From NCBI GenBank assembly GCA_940337035.1, contig OW679202.1:20599224-20663223 (forward strand): DNA of 64,000 nt. The letters are read 5' to 3'. Positions 45,201 to 54,593 of the stretch are shown piece after piece. The notes under the pieces were generated by a model that saw nothing but the letters and a program-made list of their open reading frames with translations, did not search any database and was not told where the DNA came from. Positions within the stretch are counted from its first letter, which is position 1. Every line of letters begins with the position of its first letter. A program made the translations under genes and the position numbers. The stretch is from Agriotes lineatus (taxonomy: Eukaryota > Arthropoda > Insecta > Coleoptera > Elateridae).

Positions 45201-45295
45201 TAACATTGCAAAATGACATTCCTTCCTCGTTCAAAGATTGTTCAGTTAAGCAGTTTAAAGAAAAAATGTTCGTTCATTTGTTTCATTTGCAGTGA
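42258..45295 (+). pseudogene. LINE-4 ORF2: endonuclease-reverse transcriptase
   Basis: The endonuclease starts ECVKAAHVNVRSLNPKLN, followed by an in-frame TAA near 42,324. It continues through LALTETWL, RGGGVAFYVRQS and LSDHELVYC. The RT fingers (SNSVGPDGLNAKMLK) run to about 43,655. After the solo LTR it resumes at 43,916 (FRPISILPTMSK, ECQSGFRPAHSC, LLDFSKAFDTL, ARGVPQGSILGP, and the intact catalytic MYADDTQL). A TAA follows directly at 44,490-44,492. The thumb continues from 44,589, with a frameshift near 45,050, and ends at about 45,295. Apart from the LTR there are few lesions, so it died fairly recently. Confidence 0.85.
43660..43911. mobile_element. 252-bp solo LTR inside LINE-4
   Basis: It starts TGTGGCGACGTGCC and ends AATAAATACCACA (TG...CA with TGTGG/CCACA ends). 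It is flanked by the 4-bp duplication CGCA (43,656-43,659 and 43,912-43,915). Removing it and one CGCA restores an open RT frame across the site. An AATAAA polyadenylation signal lies near the right end, which suggests plus orientation. No internal sequence is present, so it is a product of LTR-LTR recombination. Confidence 0.88.
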
Positions 45296-45826
45296 TATGT
45301 TGCAGCCTTCTACACGAATGTTAGTACATAACCTTTTGGTTTTTTAATTGTAGAGCAAGCAAATTATTTTATTAAATTCTATTAAATTGATGGTTTATAT
45401 GGTTTGTAATAAAAAATATTTCAGGGTGTTAGTGGAAGAACGGTTCTTTACTGAACTAACACCCTGTCCTTACTGTGCGAACATTTTATTTATTCTTAAA
45501 TTTAAAAAATTTGTTCTGAATTCGTATATTTTATATTTATGTTTTACCTATATTAAATATTTACTTTATTATTCTATCTATGTAAAATAATTCTGTTAGC
45601 ATTCTGTAATTTTGTTGTTGTACAGTATGGAATAAATTTATATTATTATTATTATATGTAAAAAGTACTTTTTCCGCATTTAACTTTTATCCACAGATCT
45701 TCTAGATTAGTTTCAATTTGTGTTAACATAACACTTACGTACTTGTTCTTAATTGTCAGTAAAACACCACCTCCATTACTTTTACCTGTGCGTTGTAGGT
45801 TTCTGTCATGGCGGAACACAACATAG

Positions 45827-46407
45827 TGTTACGTTTTACGTTTTGGGCTATTAAAAATTATACGCCGCTTCTGTTTTAAGCATTTATTTACAACGATTTA
45901 TCCTAATCTATTTACACAACACAAGAACTATTAAGGCGGAACACACATTATTTATAAACTAACAGGACTATTTCTAACAACAGATATATTTTATTTATTT
46001 ACACGCGATTTCAACATTAATGACTTATATGGCTATATTCATTGTTATACATGCCTTATTTATCTCGCTAGGTTTATGTACACACGGGTTTATTTATATG
46101 GCAGCTTCTTCCAAGCTGGAGTCGGCACTCGGACTTCGACTTCAACTCTCCTCTTATTTCCTTTTCGCGTATTTATATATGCGCCGGGTGAGTCATTCCG
46201 GAAACGTCGAGACCTTGCTCGATCCTTCCCGCAACGCTGACGTGTTCGCGCGCATGAGTCACCAAGGTCGTTTCTCGAAGGGTGTGACTCATCCGTCCGC
46301 ACGTGAACCGGCTCAAGGTCGTGACATTGCCCCCGCCTTAGGTCGTTCTGGAATGGTTGAGACGCTGAGTCATATGTTTGCAACTGCCCGGCCCCAAGAT
46401 CGTTACA
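45827..46407 (-). mobile_element. 581-bp solo LTR inside LINE-5
   Basis: On the plus strand it reads TGTTACGTTTTACG...GATCGTTACA, with near-perfect inverted ends (TGTTACG/CGTTACA), and it is flanked by ATAG on both sides (45,823-45,826 and 46,408-46,411). On the minus strand it shows a TATA box (CATATATAAATACGCG) about halfway and AATAAA signals further on, so that is the likely transcribed orientation. Frames inside it (for example 46,090-46,575) are not genes. Confidence 0.85.
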
Positions 46408-46411
46408 ATAG

Positions 46412-47145
46412 GTACCTATCATCCAAAATTTTGCTATCATCAATTTAATTTTGTTATCGCTTTTAAACTCGCACGCTTTCGAGTAGAGGTACCTGTTTTG
46501 TTGCGTGAGTGATTCATTTTCGTAAACTTGATTTTTTGAGAGGAAGAAATGCCTCTTTATCCGATCTGCGAACAAACTTTAAAATAATCTCTTTGGGCTG
46601 ATCTGGACGGCTAGAGTTCGCACCTATACGGTGCACTGCATCTATCATGTTGTTTTCCAAATTGAAACCAATTGAATTCCTTACAGATTTCATCACCGAG
46701 AATACATTTTCGCCCTTAACTTCAGGGATGCCTTGAATTTCTAGGCAATTAATCCTAGAATATTGCTCTAGATCATTAACGCGATTCTTTAATAGATCGT
46801 TTTCGGGATTTAAGCTATTATTTCTGTCCAACATTCGGTAATTAGTGATTGTTGAGCCTATAACAAGTCGTTTTTTAATCAATCTTAGTATGACATAATT
46901 CCACCAACGTCGTTCACTAAGAACGCTGTTCAGCTTTTTCATAAAATTCCAGATAAAGTTGCAGGTTCTGGTTCAGGGCCACTACATGTTTTACATATCC
47001 AGGAGCCCTTGCTAATGAGCGATGATACCTCAGATTGCGACATACCCACACATGCACTGTAATAGAGTTTGTTGCAGGCATTGCATTTTATTTTGGTGGC
47101 TGTTCTTGCAACCACAGCACCGCATGCTCCACAATTATCAACCAT
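46412..47145 (-). pseudogene. LINE-5 ORF1: PHD-type zinc finger plus L1-like RNA-binding domain
   Basis: From the ATG at 47,145 (minus) the protein starts MVDNCGACGAVV and has the Cys pattern of a PHD finger (CGAC...CNAC...CVG...WICKTC). A frameshift near 46,945 and stops follow. The next recognisable domain, DLEQYSRINCLEIQGIPE and MIDAVHRIGAN, resembles the RNA-binding half of ORF1 proteins. The tail YENESLTQQNRYLYSKACEF is typical of the ORF1 C-terminus. Such proteins package the LINE RNA. It is inactivated by at least one frameshift. Confidence 0.75.
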
Positions 47146-47433
47146 TTTGATAAGTAGGTAGTATTGATCTCGATCACACAGCAAGATGTGTACAATTTTA
47201 AAGCTATTGACAAAGGAATGCACAAGAATACGAGTTATTTCACTAATGAACCGCCACTTCCAATCACTGAAAATCTTACTAACGAAGTCAGCAAGACTAT
47301 TACTATCACCACTCGAATAATTTTTTAAATTTTTGTGATGTAACGTATTAAGCTTAATTTGTTTGCGTCTATGCGCACGCGCCAACCTGGCTGCCGGGAA
47401 ACGGCGCGCATGGTTTTGGGGGGATCGAATGTC

Positions 47434-47640
47434 AGTTCTATTTTTGTTACCAAAAAATGTATTGTTAATGTCACGGCTGATAATTATAATTACGGCTGTC
47501 ACAAAGACTCTATATTTTCTCCAACTCATTATATAAACGTCATGAAGAGAGAATTTGAAAATCTCGAAGTCAGTATAAGAACAGAGACAGGTGTCGTGAT
47601 GCCATTCGAGTTTGGGACGTTGAGTTTAAAACTACATTTT
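47434..47640 (+). pseudogene. Polinton minor capsid (penton) protein, C-terminal fragment
   Basis: The plus-strand frame contains CIVNVTADNYNYGC, HKDSIFSPTHYINVMKR and VSIRTETGVVMPFEFG followed by LKLHFKR. The T-G-x-x-x-P-F-E-x-G and final L-H-F-(R/K) words match the C-terminal end of the Polinton minor capsid protein family as I know it. The N-terminal part was lost to the LINE-5 insertion. The usual stop is not seen at once; the frame runs on to 47,778 over the next gene. Confidence 0.55.
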
Positions 47641-47660
47641 AAGAGAATACAATATATGCT

Positions 47661-47960
47661 ATGGATTGTCCTTATCAGAGATACTACGCTGACCAAACTG
47701 GCCACGGATTTGGTGCGATTTACAGGGGTTCTGCTTCCCAAATGGGTCATGGAATTGGCAGCTTTCTTGGTGCAATAGAATATATCACAGCCAAAATTGT
47801 TAAGCAAGATGATACGGCATTAACCGATAAAGACCTGGTGGGGCCTGTTAATAACTGGATGCATTCCATGTTTAATCAAGTTGAGGTGCATTTGAATCAA
47901 AAATTAGTAAGCCCTCCAAATAATACATATGCATGCGTTCTTATATCGAGACTTTGCTGA
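47661..47960 (+). pseudogene. pVI-like minor capsid N-terminus fused by deletion to the major capsid protein
   Basis: The ATG at 47,661 opens MDCPYQRYYADQTGHGFGAI and then SQMGHGIGSFLG, the conserved start of the small pVI-like Polinton protein. The same frame continues as TDKDLVGPVNNWMHSMFNQ and LNQKLVSPPNNTYA, which is a conserved region of the Polinton major capsid protein about a fifth of the way in. An internal deletion has therefore removed the rest of the pVI-like gene and the start of the capsid gene. The frame is lost near 47,937. Confidence 0.65.
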
Positions 47961-48935
47961 ACTACGGCGACTTTGCTAAATCATCGCATTTAACTTGTTC
48001 ATTATGATACACCGACACGGCCGGTGAAATGGATGCCACTACTGCGGCTAATGCCGGTCTTGTAAAACGTCAATTTTTTACGGCCGCAAGCAAACAGGTT
48101 GGGTCACGTGCATTCAGATTTATTTAACCAAGAAACATTTCTGATCAACGGTGTTAAAATGAAGATTAAGTTTATCCGATCCAGAGATTCTTTCAAGTTA
48201 ATGGCCTCCGAGGGATCTACATTCAAAGTAAAAATTAGTGATGCCAGTCTAGTCGTAAGAAAAATGAAAATAAACCCATCCATACTCATAGCACACACCA
48301 AAACTTTGGAAACTACGTCAACCAAATACCCAATTACGCGAACTGACGTTAAAGTTTTTATCATTCCGTCAGGATTGCAAAGAAAATCTTTAGATAATGT
48401 GTTTCTGGGGCAGTTACCAAAACGCTGCATTGTAGGTTTCGTATCAAATAGAGCCTTTAACTGTCATTATGCAGCGAACCCCTTTAATTTTAATAATTAT
48501 AAAATCAATTATTTTTCTCTATACATTGACGGACAACAAATCCCTTCAAAGCCTCTTCAGCCTGATTTCACAAAAAATGGAAATTTTTTTCAAGGTTACT
48601 ACTCATTATTCTCGGGGTCAGTAATTCATTTTCTCGATGATGGTAATGCAATAAAGCGTGAAGAATACCCACACGGCTTTTGTCTGTTCGCTTTCGATTT
48701 AACACCTGATTTGGCTGCAAATGCAAGTACATACTGGAACCTTTTTAAAAACGGATTTCTACGTCTTGAAGTGGGTTTTGAGGAATCCCTATCAGAAACA
48801 ATTAATTGTTTGATTTATGCGGAGTTTGACATAGTTGTAGAAATTGACAAACACAGAAATGTGATAGTGGATTTCAGTAGTTACAAACACTACAACAGCT
48901 TGTTAAAATTTAGTTGTGCTCAATACTCTGTTTAG
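47776..48935 (+). pseudogene. Polinton/Maverick major capsid protein (F54H12.2-like), decayed
   Basis: After the fusion point, capsid sequence runs in three pieces separated by frameshifts near 47,937 and 48,100, with a TGA near 48,009. The longest piece (to the TAG at 48,933-48,935) covers most of the protein. It includes GHVHSDLFNQETFLINGV, AFNCHYAANPFNFNNYKINY, PHGFCLFAFDLTPDL and INCLIYAEFDIVVEID, all typical of the family. These proteins are predicted double-jelly-roll capsid proteins. The N-terminal ~90 residues are missing. The start of the next gene follows after a single base. Confidence 0.8.
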
Positions 48936-48936
48936 T

Positions 48937-49401
48937 ATGGACGTTGCATTCATAGACTTGCAAGGTTTCCGAGGTGAAAATAAACAGTTTATTCCGAAAG
49001 AAGTAGCTGTTATCTCTGCGGATGGTAATCATCTAGCAATTTTTCTTTTAAAACCCCCTGGAAAATTTGTAAAACTGCCTTATAACATTAAAAAAGAAGT
49101 AAAGTAGCTGGAGCATAAACATCACGGACTAGCCTGGTCTTCTGGATCAGTAAACTTTGACGATTTTCTAATAGAACTCACAAGAATTCTCAAAAAATTT
49201 GAAAAAGTATACGTCAAAGGTAAAGAAAAGAGGGAAGTTCTAAGTTTTCTGATTAAAAACGTCGTGAATTTGGAGGATCTGCAGTGTCCATCTTTAAAGA
49301 GTTTTAAAAAAAAGAACTACAGCGGTACGTTGCTTCAACCACAGTATCCTTTCACCTGTCTGTGCATTGGAAAACATACTAATTTTTTCAAACTGGTGTA
49401 A
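48937..49401 (+). pseudogene. Uncharacterised Polinton-associated protein, one nonsense codon
   Basis: From ATG 48,937 the frame reads MDVAFIDLQGFRGENKQFIP and continues for 154 codons to TAA 49,399-49,401, broken only by TAG at 49,105-49,107. The early acidic residue in F-I-D-x-Q-G-F and the later VYVKGKEKREVLSFL are shared by a protein family common in insects and Polinton clusters that I recognise but cannot assign a proven function. An RNase H-like fold is possible. It starts one base after the capsid stop, and its stop overlaps the next ATG (TAATG), a compact virus-like arrangement. Confidence 0.6.
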
Positions 49402-49793
49402 TGAATACAAGGAAAGTTCTAAAAGTACCTCAATCAATACCGAGTCCCTTGATTGGGCAACGACATGTTTCTGCCTGTGATCAGCTGCCTACAAGAATAT
49501 CAAGACCTGCTGCCGTTATTGTTAATGCAGATACTTCATATAGGCCTAGAGAGCATTGGAATGCTGTGTATATAGATGAGAATGGCCATGGGGAATATTT
49601 TGATTCATTTGGACGATCTCCTAGCGGTTATCACTTAAAATTTATACATCAAAACTCAAAAAGTTGGTTTTATAGCTCCAAAATATTGCAAGATTTTAGT
49701 TCCAACTTTTGCGGCTTGTATTGTTTAATGTATTTATATTTTAGAATGAATAATGTTTCTATGTTAGATTTCCTAAGTTTTGTTCGGCGATAA
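49401..49793 (+). CDS. Polinton adenain-like cysteine protease
   Basis: The 130-codon ATG-started frame has no stop. It carries the order expected for adenovirus-type/Ulp1-like proteases: His in EHWNAVYID (residue 52), Asp in YFDSFG (68), Gln in ILQDFSSN (97) and the nucleophile Cys in NFCGLYCLMY (104). In Polintons this enzyme is thought to process capsid proteins. It is slightly short, and the first ~20 residues look unlike the family, so a small N-terminal frameshift is possible. All residues needed for catalysis appear present although the neighbouring genes are dead. Confidence 0.8.
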   Translation: MNTRKVLKVPQSIPSPLIGQRHVSACDQLPTRISRPAAVIVNADTSYRPREHWNAVYIDENGHGEYFDSFGRSPSGYHLKFIHQNSKSWFYSSKILQDFSSNFCGLYCLMYLYFRMNNVSMLDFLSFVRR

Positions 49794-50097
49794 TTTAGTT
49801 TGTAACAATTATGTAAAAAACCTTTACGCACAGTATTTTATTATGTTAAAATTATTCAAGGTTATTTAATTTTTGAAATAAAAATAAAAAACAAATATTG
49901 TTATTAATGTTTAAGTGAATAAATATGTATACAGATACAATACTTAAAATTTTTTTTTACCATATTTAACTCTTTTATTTCACATTACGGTACACGAAGT
50001 TTCGTCTAAAAGCAATCAAGATTTTATAAGAGGATTGGCATGCAACACTTTAAACAGTCTACATAGTGCCGGACATTGCAAGAGAAAGTTGGAACCA
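49794..50097. other. No gene seen
   Basis: AT-rich sequence downstream of the protease. ACTTTAAACAGTCTACATAGT near 50,047 recurs near 51,172 and belongs to the tRNA-headed repeat that follows. Confidence 0.4.
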
Positions 50098-50170
50098 CTC
50101 TCCGTAGCGTAGAGGTAAGCATGTAAGGATCGCAATGCAATGGTAGTAGGTTCGAATCCGGCTTAGAGCA
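50098..50170 (+). repeat. tRNA-like repeat head, copy 1
   Basis: An A-box-like TAGCGTAGAGGTAAGC and a B box, GGTTCGAATCC, are in the right order, and the ends (CTCTCC/TTAGAG) pair partly. A T-rich run follows. The anticodon arm is not convincing. It shares its upstream 50 bases and the GGTTCGAATCCGGCTT word with 51,212-51,281. Confidence 0.55.
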
Positions 50171-50648
50171 GAAACGTTTTTTTAAAATATAGGCAACAAT
50201 TTAAACAGTCATGTATTATTTGAGGCTTTCGCGGTTACTCGAATTATTCTCCTTAGCATAGAATTTCGGCTTAGACCGCGTAGTATTTGTATATGAACAC
50301 CCAGAATTTTTTTGGCTTAATGTGCCTTGCACCTTGTGAAGTCGAGCAAAAACCCGCGCGATGGCCATGCTCTTTGGTGGCTCGTGTTGTTTGAGTATCT
50401 TGAGAACGAGGATACTTAGGCAGATTTGGCCGTTTTGCTGTTTGTGCATCCATATTCACTAACGTTTCGCAAGACCTTGCAGCTTGCATCATCAGAGTGA
50501 AAGTCGCACTAAGAACCGAAGGTCGGTGTGGAGCTATTTATAGTCCTCTGTGCCAGGCCCGCGGATTGGCGTAACGCTGGTTGGTCATCCGAGTGCAACG
50601 TAATCCGTGGGGCGTGGCCGTATGACGCACAGTGGTTGTAATGCTTTA

Positions 50649-50760
50649 GATCGTGTATCACAGGGGTCTACGTTTTACTAAGCTTAAAGCCATCTTCCCT
50701 GTTGATATTATTTGGATGTTTTTCTATTTCTATGGCTTCACGTATCACTCGCGGGAAGCA
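50649..50760 (-). pseudogene. C-terminal end of a Penelope GIY-YIG endonuclease
   Basis: The minus strand reads VIREAIEIEKHPNNIN followed by REDGFKLSKT and a stop. The R-E-A-x-E-I-x-K and N-R-(E/D)-(D/E)-G-x-K-L-S words are the usual tail of Penelope-type proteins. Only about 33 codons remain. Confidence 0.6.
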
Positions 50761-50913
50761 TAAAGCATTACAACCACTGTGCGTCATACGGCCACGCCCC
50801 ACGTATTACGTTGCACTCGGATGACCAACCAGCGTTACGCCAATCCGCGCGCCTGGCACAGAGGACTATAAATAGCTCCACACCAACCTGCGGTTCTTAG
50901 TGCGACTTTCACT

Positions 50914-50948
50914 CTGATGATGCAAGCTGCAAGGTCTTGCGAAACGAT
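50914..50948 (+). ncRNA. Hammerhead-like motif in the right Penelope arm
   Basis: CTGATGA, then a stem GCAAG...CTTGC, then GAAACG. An extra T precedes the stem. The mirror copy is on the minus strand at 50,462-50,495. Hammerhead motifs are documented in Penelope-like elements. The extra base leaves activity unproven. Confidence 0.4.
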
Positions 50949-51211
50949 TGTGAATATGGATGCACAAACAGCAAAACGGCCAAATCTGCCTAAGTATCCT
51001 CGTTCTCAAGATACTCAAACAACACGAGCCACCAAAGAGCATGGCCATCGCGCGGGTTTTTGCTCGACTTCACAAGGTGCAAGGCACATTAAGCCAAAAA
51101 ATTCTGGGTGTTCATATACAAATACTACGCGGTCTAAGCCGAAATTCTATGCTAAGGAGAATAATTTAAACAGTCTGCATAGTAATGGACTTTGAAAGAG
51201 AAACTTATAAC

Positions 51212-51281
51212 CAGTCGCGATAGCTCAGTGGTTAGGGTATGAGGATCGCAAAAGTAGCAGGTTCGAATCCGGCTTGGAGCA
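51212..51281 (+). repeat. tRNA-like repeat head, copy 2
   Basis: TAGCTCAGTGGTTAGGGTATG is an excellent A-box/D-arm sequence, and GGTTCGAATCC is a B box. The 3' end GGCTTGGAGCA pairs poorly with the 5' end. It is followed by an AAAATGG-rich body, as at 15,777. Confidence 0.6.
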
Positions 51282-51770
51282 TAAAAGTTTTCGAAATAAA
51301 ATATGACTTTAGAACGTGCAAGGTATAACCGTACGACAAAGATAAACGAATGCAAGAGAGATAGCATGATTGTGAAAGAGAAAGTGTGTGTGGCGTGACG
51401 TATACAGAGCATCACGTGACTAATTCAAAATTAAAAAATGGCTGGAGCAAAATCAAAATCCAAAACGGCATTAGCATCACGTGACGAAATCAAAATCCAA
51501 AATGACCGCTTAAAACAAAATGGCGACAATTAAAAATCCAAAATGGCCGCTTAAAACAAAATGGCGTCCTAGCAACACGTGGCGAAATCAAAATTCAAAA
51601 TGGTTGCCGTGTGACGAAATCAAAAGGGCCGACGCCCCAGGCATTACGTGACGATATCAAAATGACCGACGCCCCAGGCAATTTAATTATTAATAAGCCA
51701 CAGGCAATTTAATTATTGCGCAATTTAATTATCATGTCCGCAGGGCTTAATCAATTAAAAGTGGTGGGGT
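51282..51770. repeat. AAAATGGCCGC word array and AATTTAATTATT block
   Basis: AAAATCCAAAATGGCCGCTT, AAAACAAAATGGCG and related words alternate with CACGTGACG/CACGTGGCG between 51,410 and 51,640. GCAATTTAATTATT then repeats, and the block ends TCAATTAAAAGTGGTGGGG. This is the same layout as 15,777-16,290, so the two belong to one composite repeat class. Confidence 0.6.
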
Positions 51771-52490
51771 GCAGCGGTCCTTATTCTACTTATGTATATA
51801 CGAATTTTTGTTTTAGTTGTTATATTAGTGCTCCACAAAACACTAGAATTGTTTTGTCACATGTTTCCCTTGACCTTTCCTATTTTTTATTTCTTTCACA
51901 CTTTGCCACTATCTGTGTAAGTTACTCCGAAGTATTTAAAATATGTGACCGCTTCAATTTTTCCAGTATCTATATGTGTGTCCCACAGAATACTAGCAGC
52001 TGCTATACAAGTTTATCATAAAGTAAGGAATATATTTCAGCTTATTATATATTTTTAACAAATTAAGCTAATAACAAGAAGTAAACGAGATTTAATTGCT
52101 TAAATAAACTGCTCAAGTACAGGTCTAAAGAGTAGCTTCAGCACTGCGAAAACATTAAGTATTATAGTGCACCCAGAATGTGTAGTTCAAAACGTGACCA
52201 CCGAACTTCTGTAGCTTGGAAATTTTGCAAAGTGGAAAATCGCCACCTTTCGCCAAAACCAAATAGCGCATGAAGGTGCTCGGGACCTTAGCAACAACTT
52301 TGCCCCCTTTCAAAATTTCGATATCTGTAGCCGTTCGAAAGTTACAGGCGATCCAGACAGACAGACGGACGGACGGACAAAACGTTCGCATAAGTACGCT
52401 GAAGCTACTAATAATGAATTTTTGTTTGGCCAAAACTGGTTACCACAAATGTTGAATTTGACCTCCATTTTGTTGGAGTAAGATTACCAA
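51771..52490. repeat. Noncoding repeat with a GACA/GACG tail
   Basis: No gene is visible. CCAGACAGACAGACGGACGG at 52,353 onward is a simple repeat joined to TTTCGATATCTGTAGCCG, as often seen at the ends of dispersed repeats. The 101-codon frame at 51,716 is not supported. Confidence 0.4.
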
Positions 52491-52494
52491 ACTT

Positions 52495-52690
52495 TCATCC
52501 AAAATTTACATCGTTATGTAACATTTCTGGTTGAATGGCACTTTTTTGCCTCCTAAATTCTTCTTTTAATTCTTGCAGCGTTGTTGACCGTGTTCTAAAC
52601 ACCTTTTTTTTTAAATAACTCCACAGCCAGTAATCTACTGGGTTAAGATCAGGTGATTTTGGTGGCCATAAATTCACAAAATGTCTGCTT
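52495..52690 (-). pseudogene. mariner-like transposase, C-terminal fragment
   Basis: The minus strand reads NLWPPKSPDLNPVDYWLWSY and continues KKKVFRTRSTTLQELKEEF. This is the third catalytic Asp region (SPDLNPVDY) and the C-terminus of a mariner-type transposase. The first two catalytic motifs and the DNA-binding domain are missing. It starts abruptly near 52,690. Confidence 0.75.
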
Positions 52691-54323
52691 AAAAATTAGA
52701 TGATTTCGTTTTAACATCTGGGTCAATAGTTGTCATGACAACACTTTCGTTTTCTACAAATACAATGCAATCCCATTATTTAAGCAATTAGATTTCGTTT
52801 ACTTTTTGTTGTTGGCTTGATTTGTTAAAATTGTATAATAATTTAAAGTACACCCCTAACTTTATAATAACCCCATATATTCTGTCTTTGAAGTATTGAT
52901 AAGTAATCCCCAAGCTTTATATTCTTCCTCGAGTTTTCTCAGCATATAATTTATGTATTGCTCGTTTTCCGCTATTAGGTACGACTTGATTATGAGCATA
53001 ATGTAAAGTGAATAACTTATTAGTCCTTATGGATATGCCAATATTTCTGCATTTTCTTCTCCAATTCTTTAGCGCGGTATTTAAATATATTTTGAATAGC
53101 GTTGGAGCAATTATACAATCTTGCCGTAACCCTTTCGTAACAGGAAATTCTTCTCATAGACCCTCTGTAGTTGGTGGTTGCTGATAAAGGCAGTGCTTCA
53201 TTCAGGGGGTAGTTCTTCTCCACACAAAAATAAGTTAAAGACATATGTTAACAGCTGTATAATCCTTTCAGGGGCACTTTTAATGAGTTTAATGGAAACT
53301 CCTCCGAGTCCAGGTGCTCGGCCATTCTTTGTTTCTTTCAGATCTTTCTTCTCATAATAGGATTCGTCGTTATCATATAGTTTGGGTTGTAGTGAATTGT
53401 AGTCTGTCTTCTGCTAATAGTTTCGAGTGATAGTCTTTCCATTCTTGAAGCTTTATAATGTGAATCGGTACTCTCTCTTTCCTTTCAGTTCTTACATTTT
53501 TTAATACTCTCCAGGCCTCTTGTACATCATATATGTGCTTCAATGTCTAGACATTTATTTTCCCACATTTCATTTTTAGCTTTAATCACTACTCTTTTAA
53601 ATGGTCTGTTACAACGAGCATAATGCTGTCTATCAACTAGATCATTAGTGATTAGCCGTCGACTACACATTTCTTTCTTAGCTCCAACCAAAACTTCAAT
53701 ATCTTCATTCCATCATGAGTTATTTTGAGTTCCTCTATATACACCATGTTCTATGCCTAGAGCTTCCATTGCGGCTTCATGTATACATTTTTATTATAGA
53801 GTTATACATATTAAGACCGCTAGAATACGCTGCTTCGTTTAATTTTACATTAAGCCGCATTCTATACAGAAAAGACGTTGAATCTTGGTGTAGGCTAGTT
53901 ATGTTGTACTTTGGAGCCGTTATAGAATGTGCATTGTCATCGCCATCTCCATTTCTGTTGCAGTAATTAGTAGCATAAGGAAATACAACTTTAACTTTAA
54001 GCAGGAAATGATCAGAGCCACAGTCAGTTCCCCTGTAAGTTCGGACATCTTCTGTATGTAACCTGGTTACTTGTTTACACACCACATATTCTACAACAGA
54101 TTTTAGTTTTCGAGCAGGTTGAGTCCAAGTATAAGTGTGGATATCTTTATGTTTGAAATACCCATTCAAAATGCGCAAGGAGTGTTGTTCGCACAATTCG
54201 ATTAACCGCTGACCATTTGAGAGGACAATTTTGAATTTGGGCTTTCCGAAATTTTTCCGCATTTGTAGCTTAGATTTTGGTGTTTTTCTCGGTTGATTTA
54301 CGCTTAAATTAATAGTTCAGTTA

Positions 54324-54593
54324 GGAGTTGAAGTGAAGCAATCAAGTTAGTTGTGGTCAAGAGTCCTTACCGTAAGGTTTCGAGACCCTAAATTACCGCT
54401 ACCGCGGGTCATTTACCGGATTCTCTAAGGAACCAGCTCTATCTTGCCAAGGCGTCTTGTCGGATCTCCCAAGTTTAGTTTCGTTATTCTTTACTGGACG
54501 TTTCGTTACAACGTCTTTTCACCCGTTATGAGGATTATGGTCCTGTCAACCCCTGACTGGTAAACATCATCGAAACCCTGTTCTGTCTCCAGC
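54324..54593 (+). repeat. Left arm of a 261-270-bp inverted repeat pair
   Basis: It begins GGAGTTGAAGTGAAGCAATC and ends CTGTCTCCAGC, and the reverse complement lies at 58,018-58,278 with moderate divergence. It interrupts LINE-6. The right edge continues into unrelated, non-AT-rich sequence to about 54,950. Confidence 0.75.

Larger units (their letters stand above)
42258..45656 (+). mobile_element. LINE-4: CR1/jockey-type non-LTR retrotransposon
   Basis: The endonuclease-RT ORF2 is nearly complete, followed by a ~360-bp 3' region ending in a (TTA)n tail (45,640-45,656). No ORF1 was found upstream, so the element is 5' truncated. It is interrupted by a 252-bp solo LTR and abuts an antisense LINE fragment at its 3' end. 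Confidence 0.85.
45657..47430 (-). mobile_element. LINE-5: CR1-like non-LTR retrotransposon with PHD-finger ORF1, antisense
   Basis: On the minus strand it has a GC-rich leader (about 47,430-47,146), ORF1 with a PHD-type finger, and after a solo LTR a short piece of the ORF2 endonuclease (FRHDRNLQRTGKSNGGGVLL) that stops at the LINE-4 tail. The start of ORF2 and everything after the endonuclease piece are missing. Its right end interrupts the Polinton coding sequence near 47,430. Confidence 0.72.
50242..51167. mobile_element. Penelope-like element fragment with 407-bp inverted arms
   Basis: The left arm (50,242-50,648) and right arm (50,761-51,167) are near-perfect reverse complements of equal length, separated by 112 bases. 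The spacer codes, on the minus strand, for the end of a Penelope-type GIY-YIG protein. Each arm carries a hammerhead-like motif. Inverted arrangements of the terminal repeats are known for Penelope elements. The RT and most of the GIY-YIG domain are missing. The two 70-90-codon frames in the arms (50,271-50,492 minus and 50,917-51,195 plus) are the same sequence in two orientations and may be noncoding. Confidence 0.65.

Noticed and set aside
46020..46575. Frames of 142 and 161 codons over 46,020-46,575
   Set aside because: They lie in a solo LTR with clear target duplications and cross its boundary.
50271..51195. Two matching frames starting MMQAARSCET in opposite orientations
   Set aside because: They are one sequence present in both inverted arms; the frame contains the hammerhead-like motif and shows no domain, so coding is not supported.
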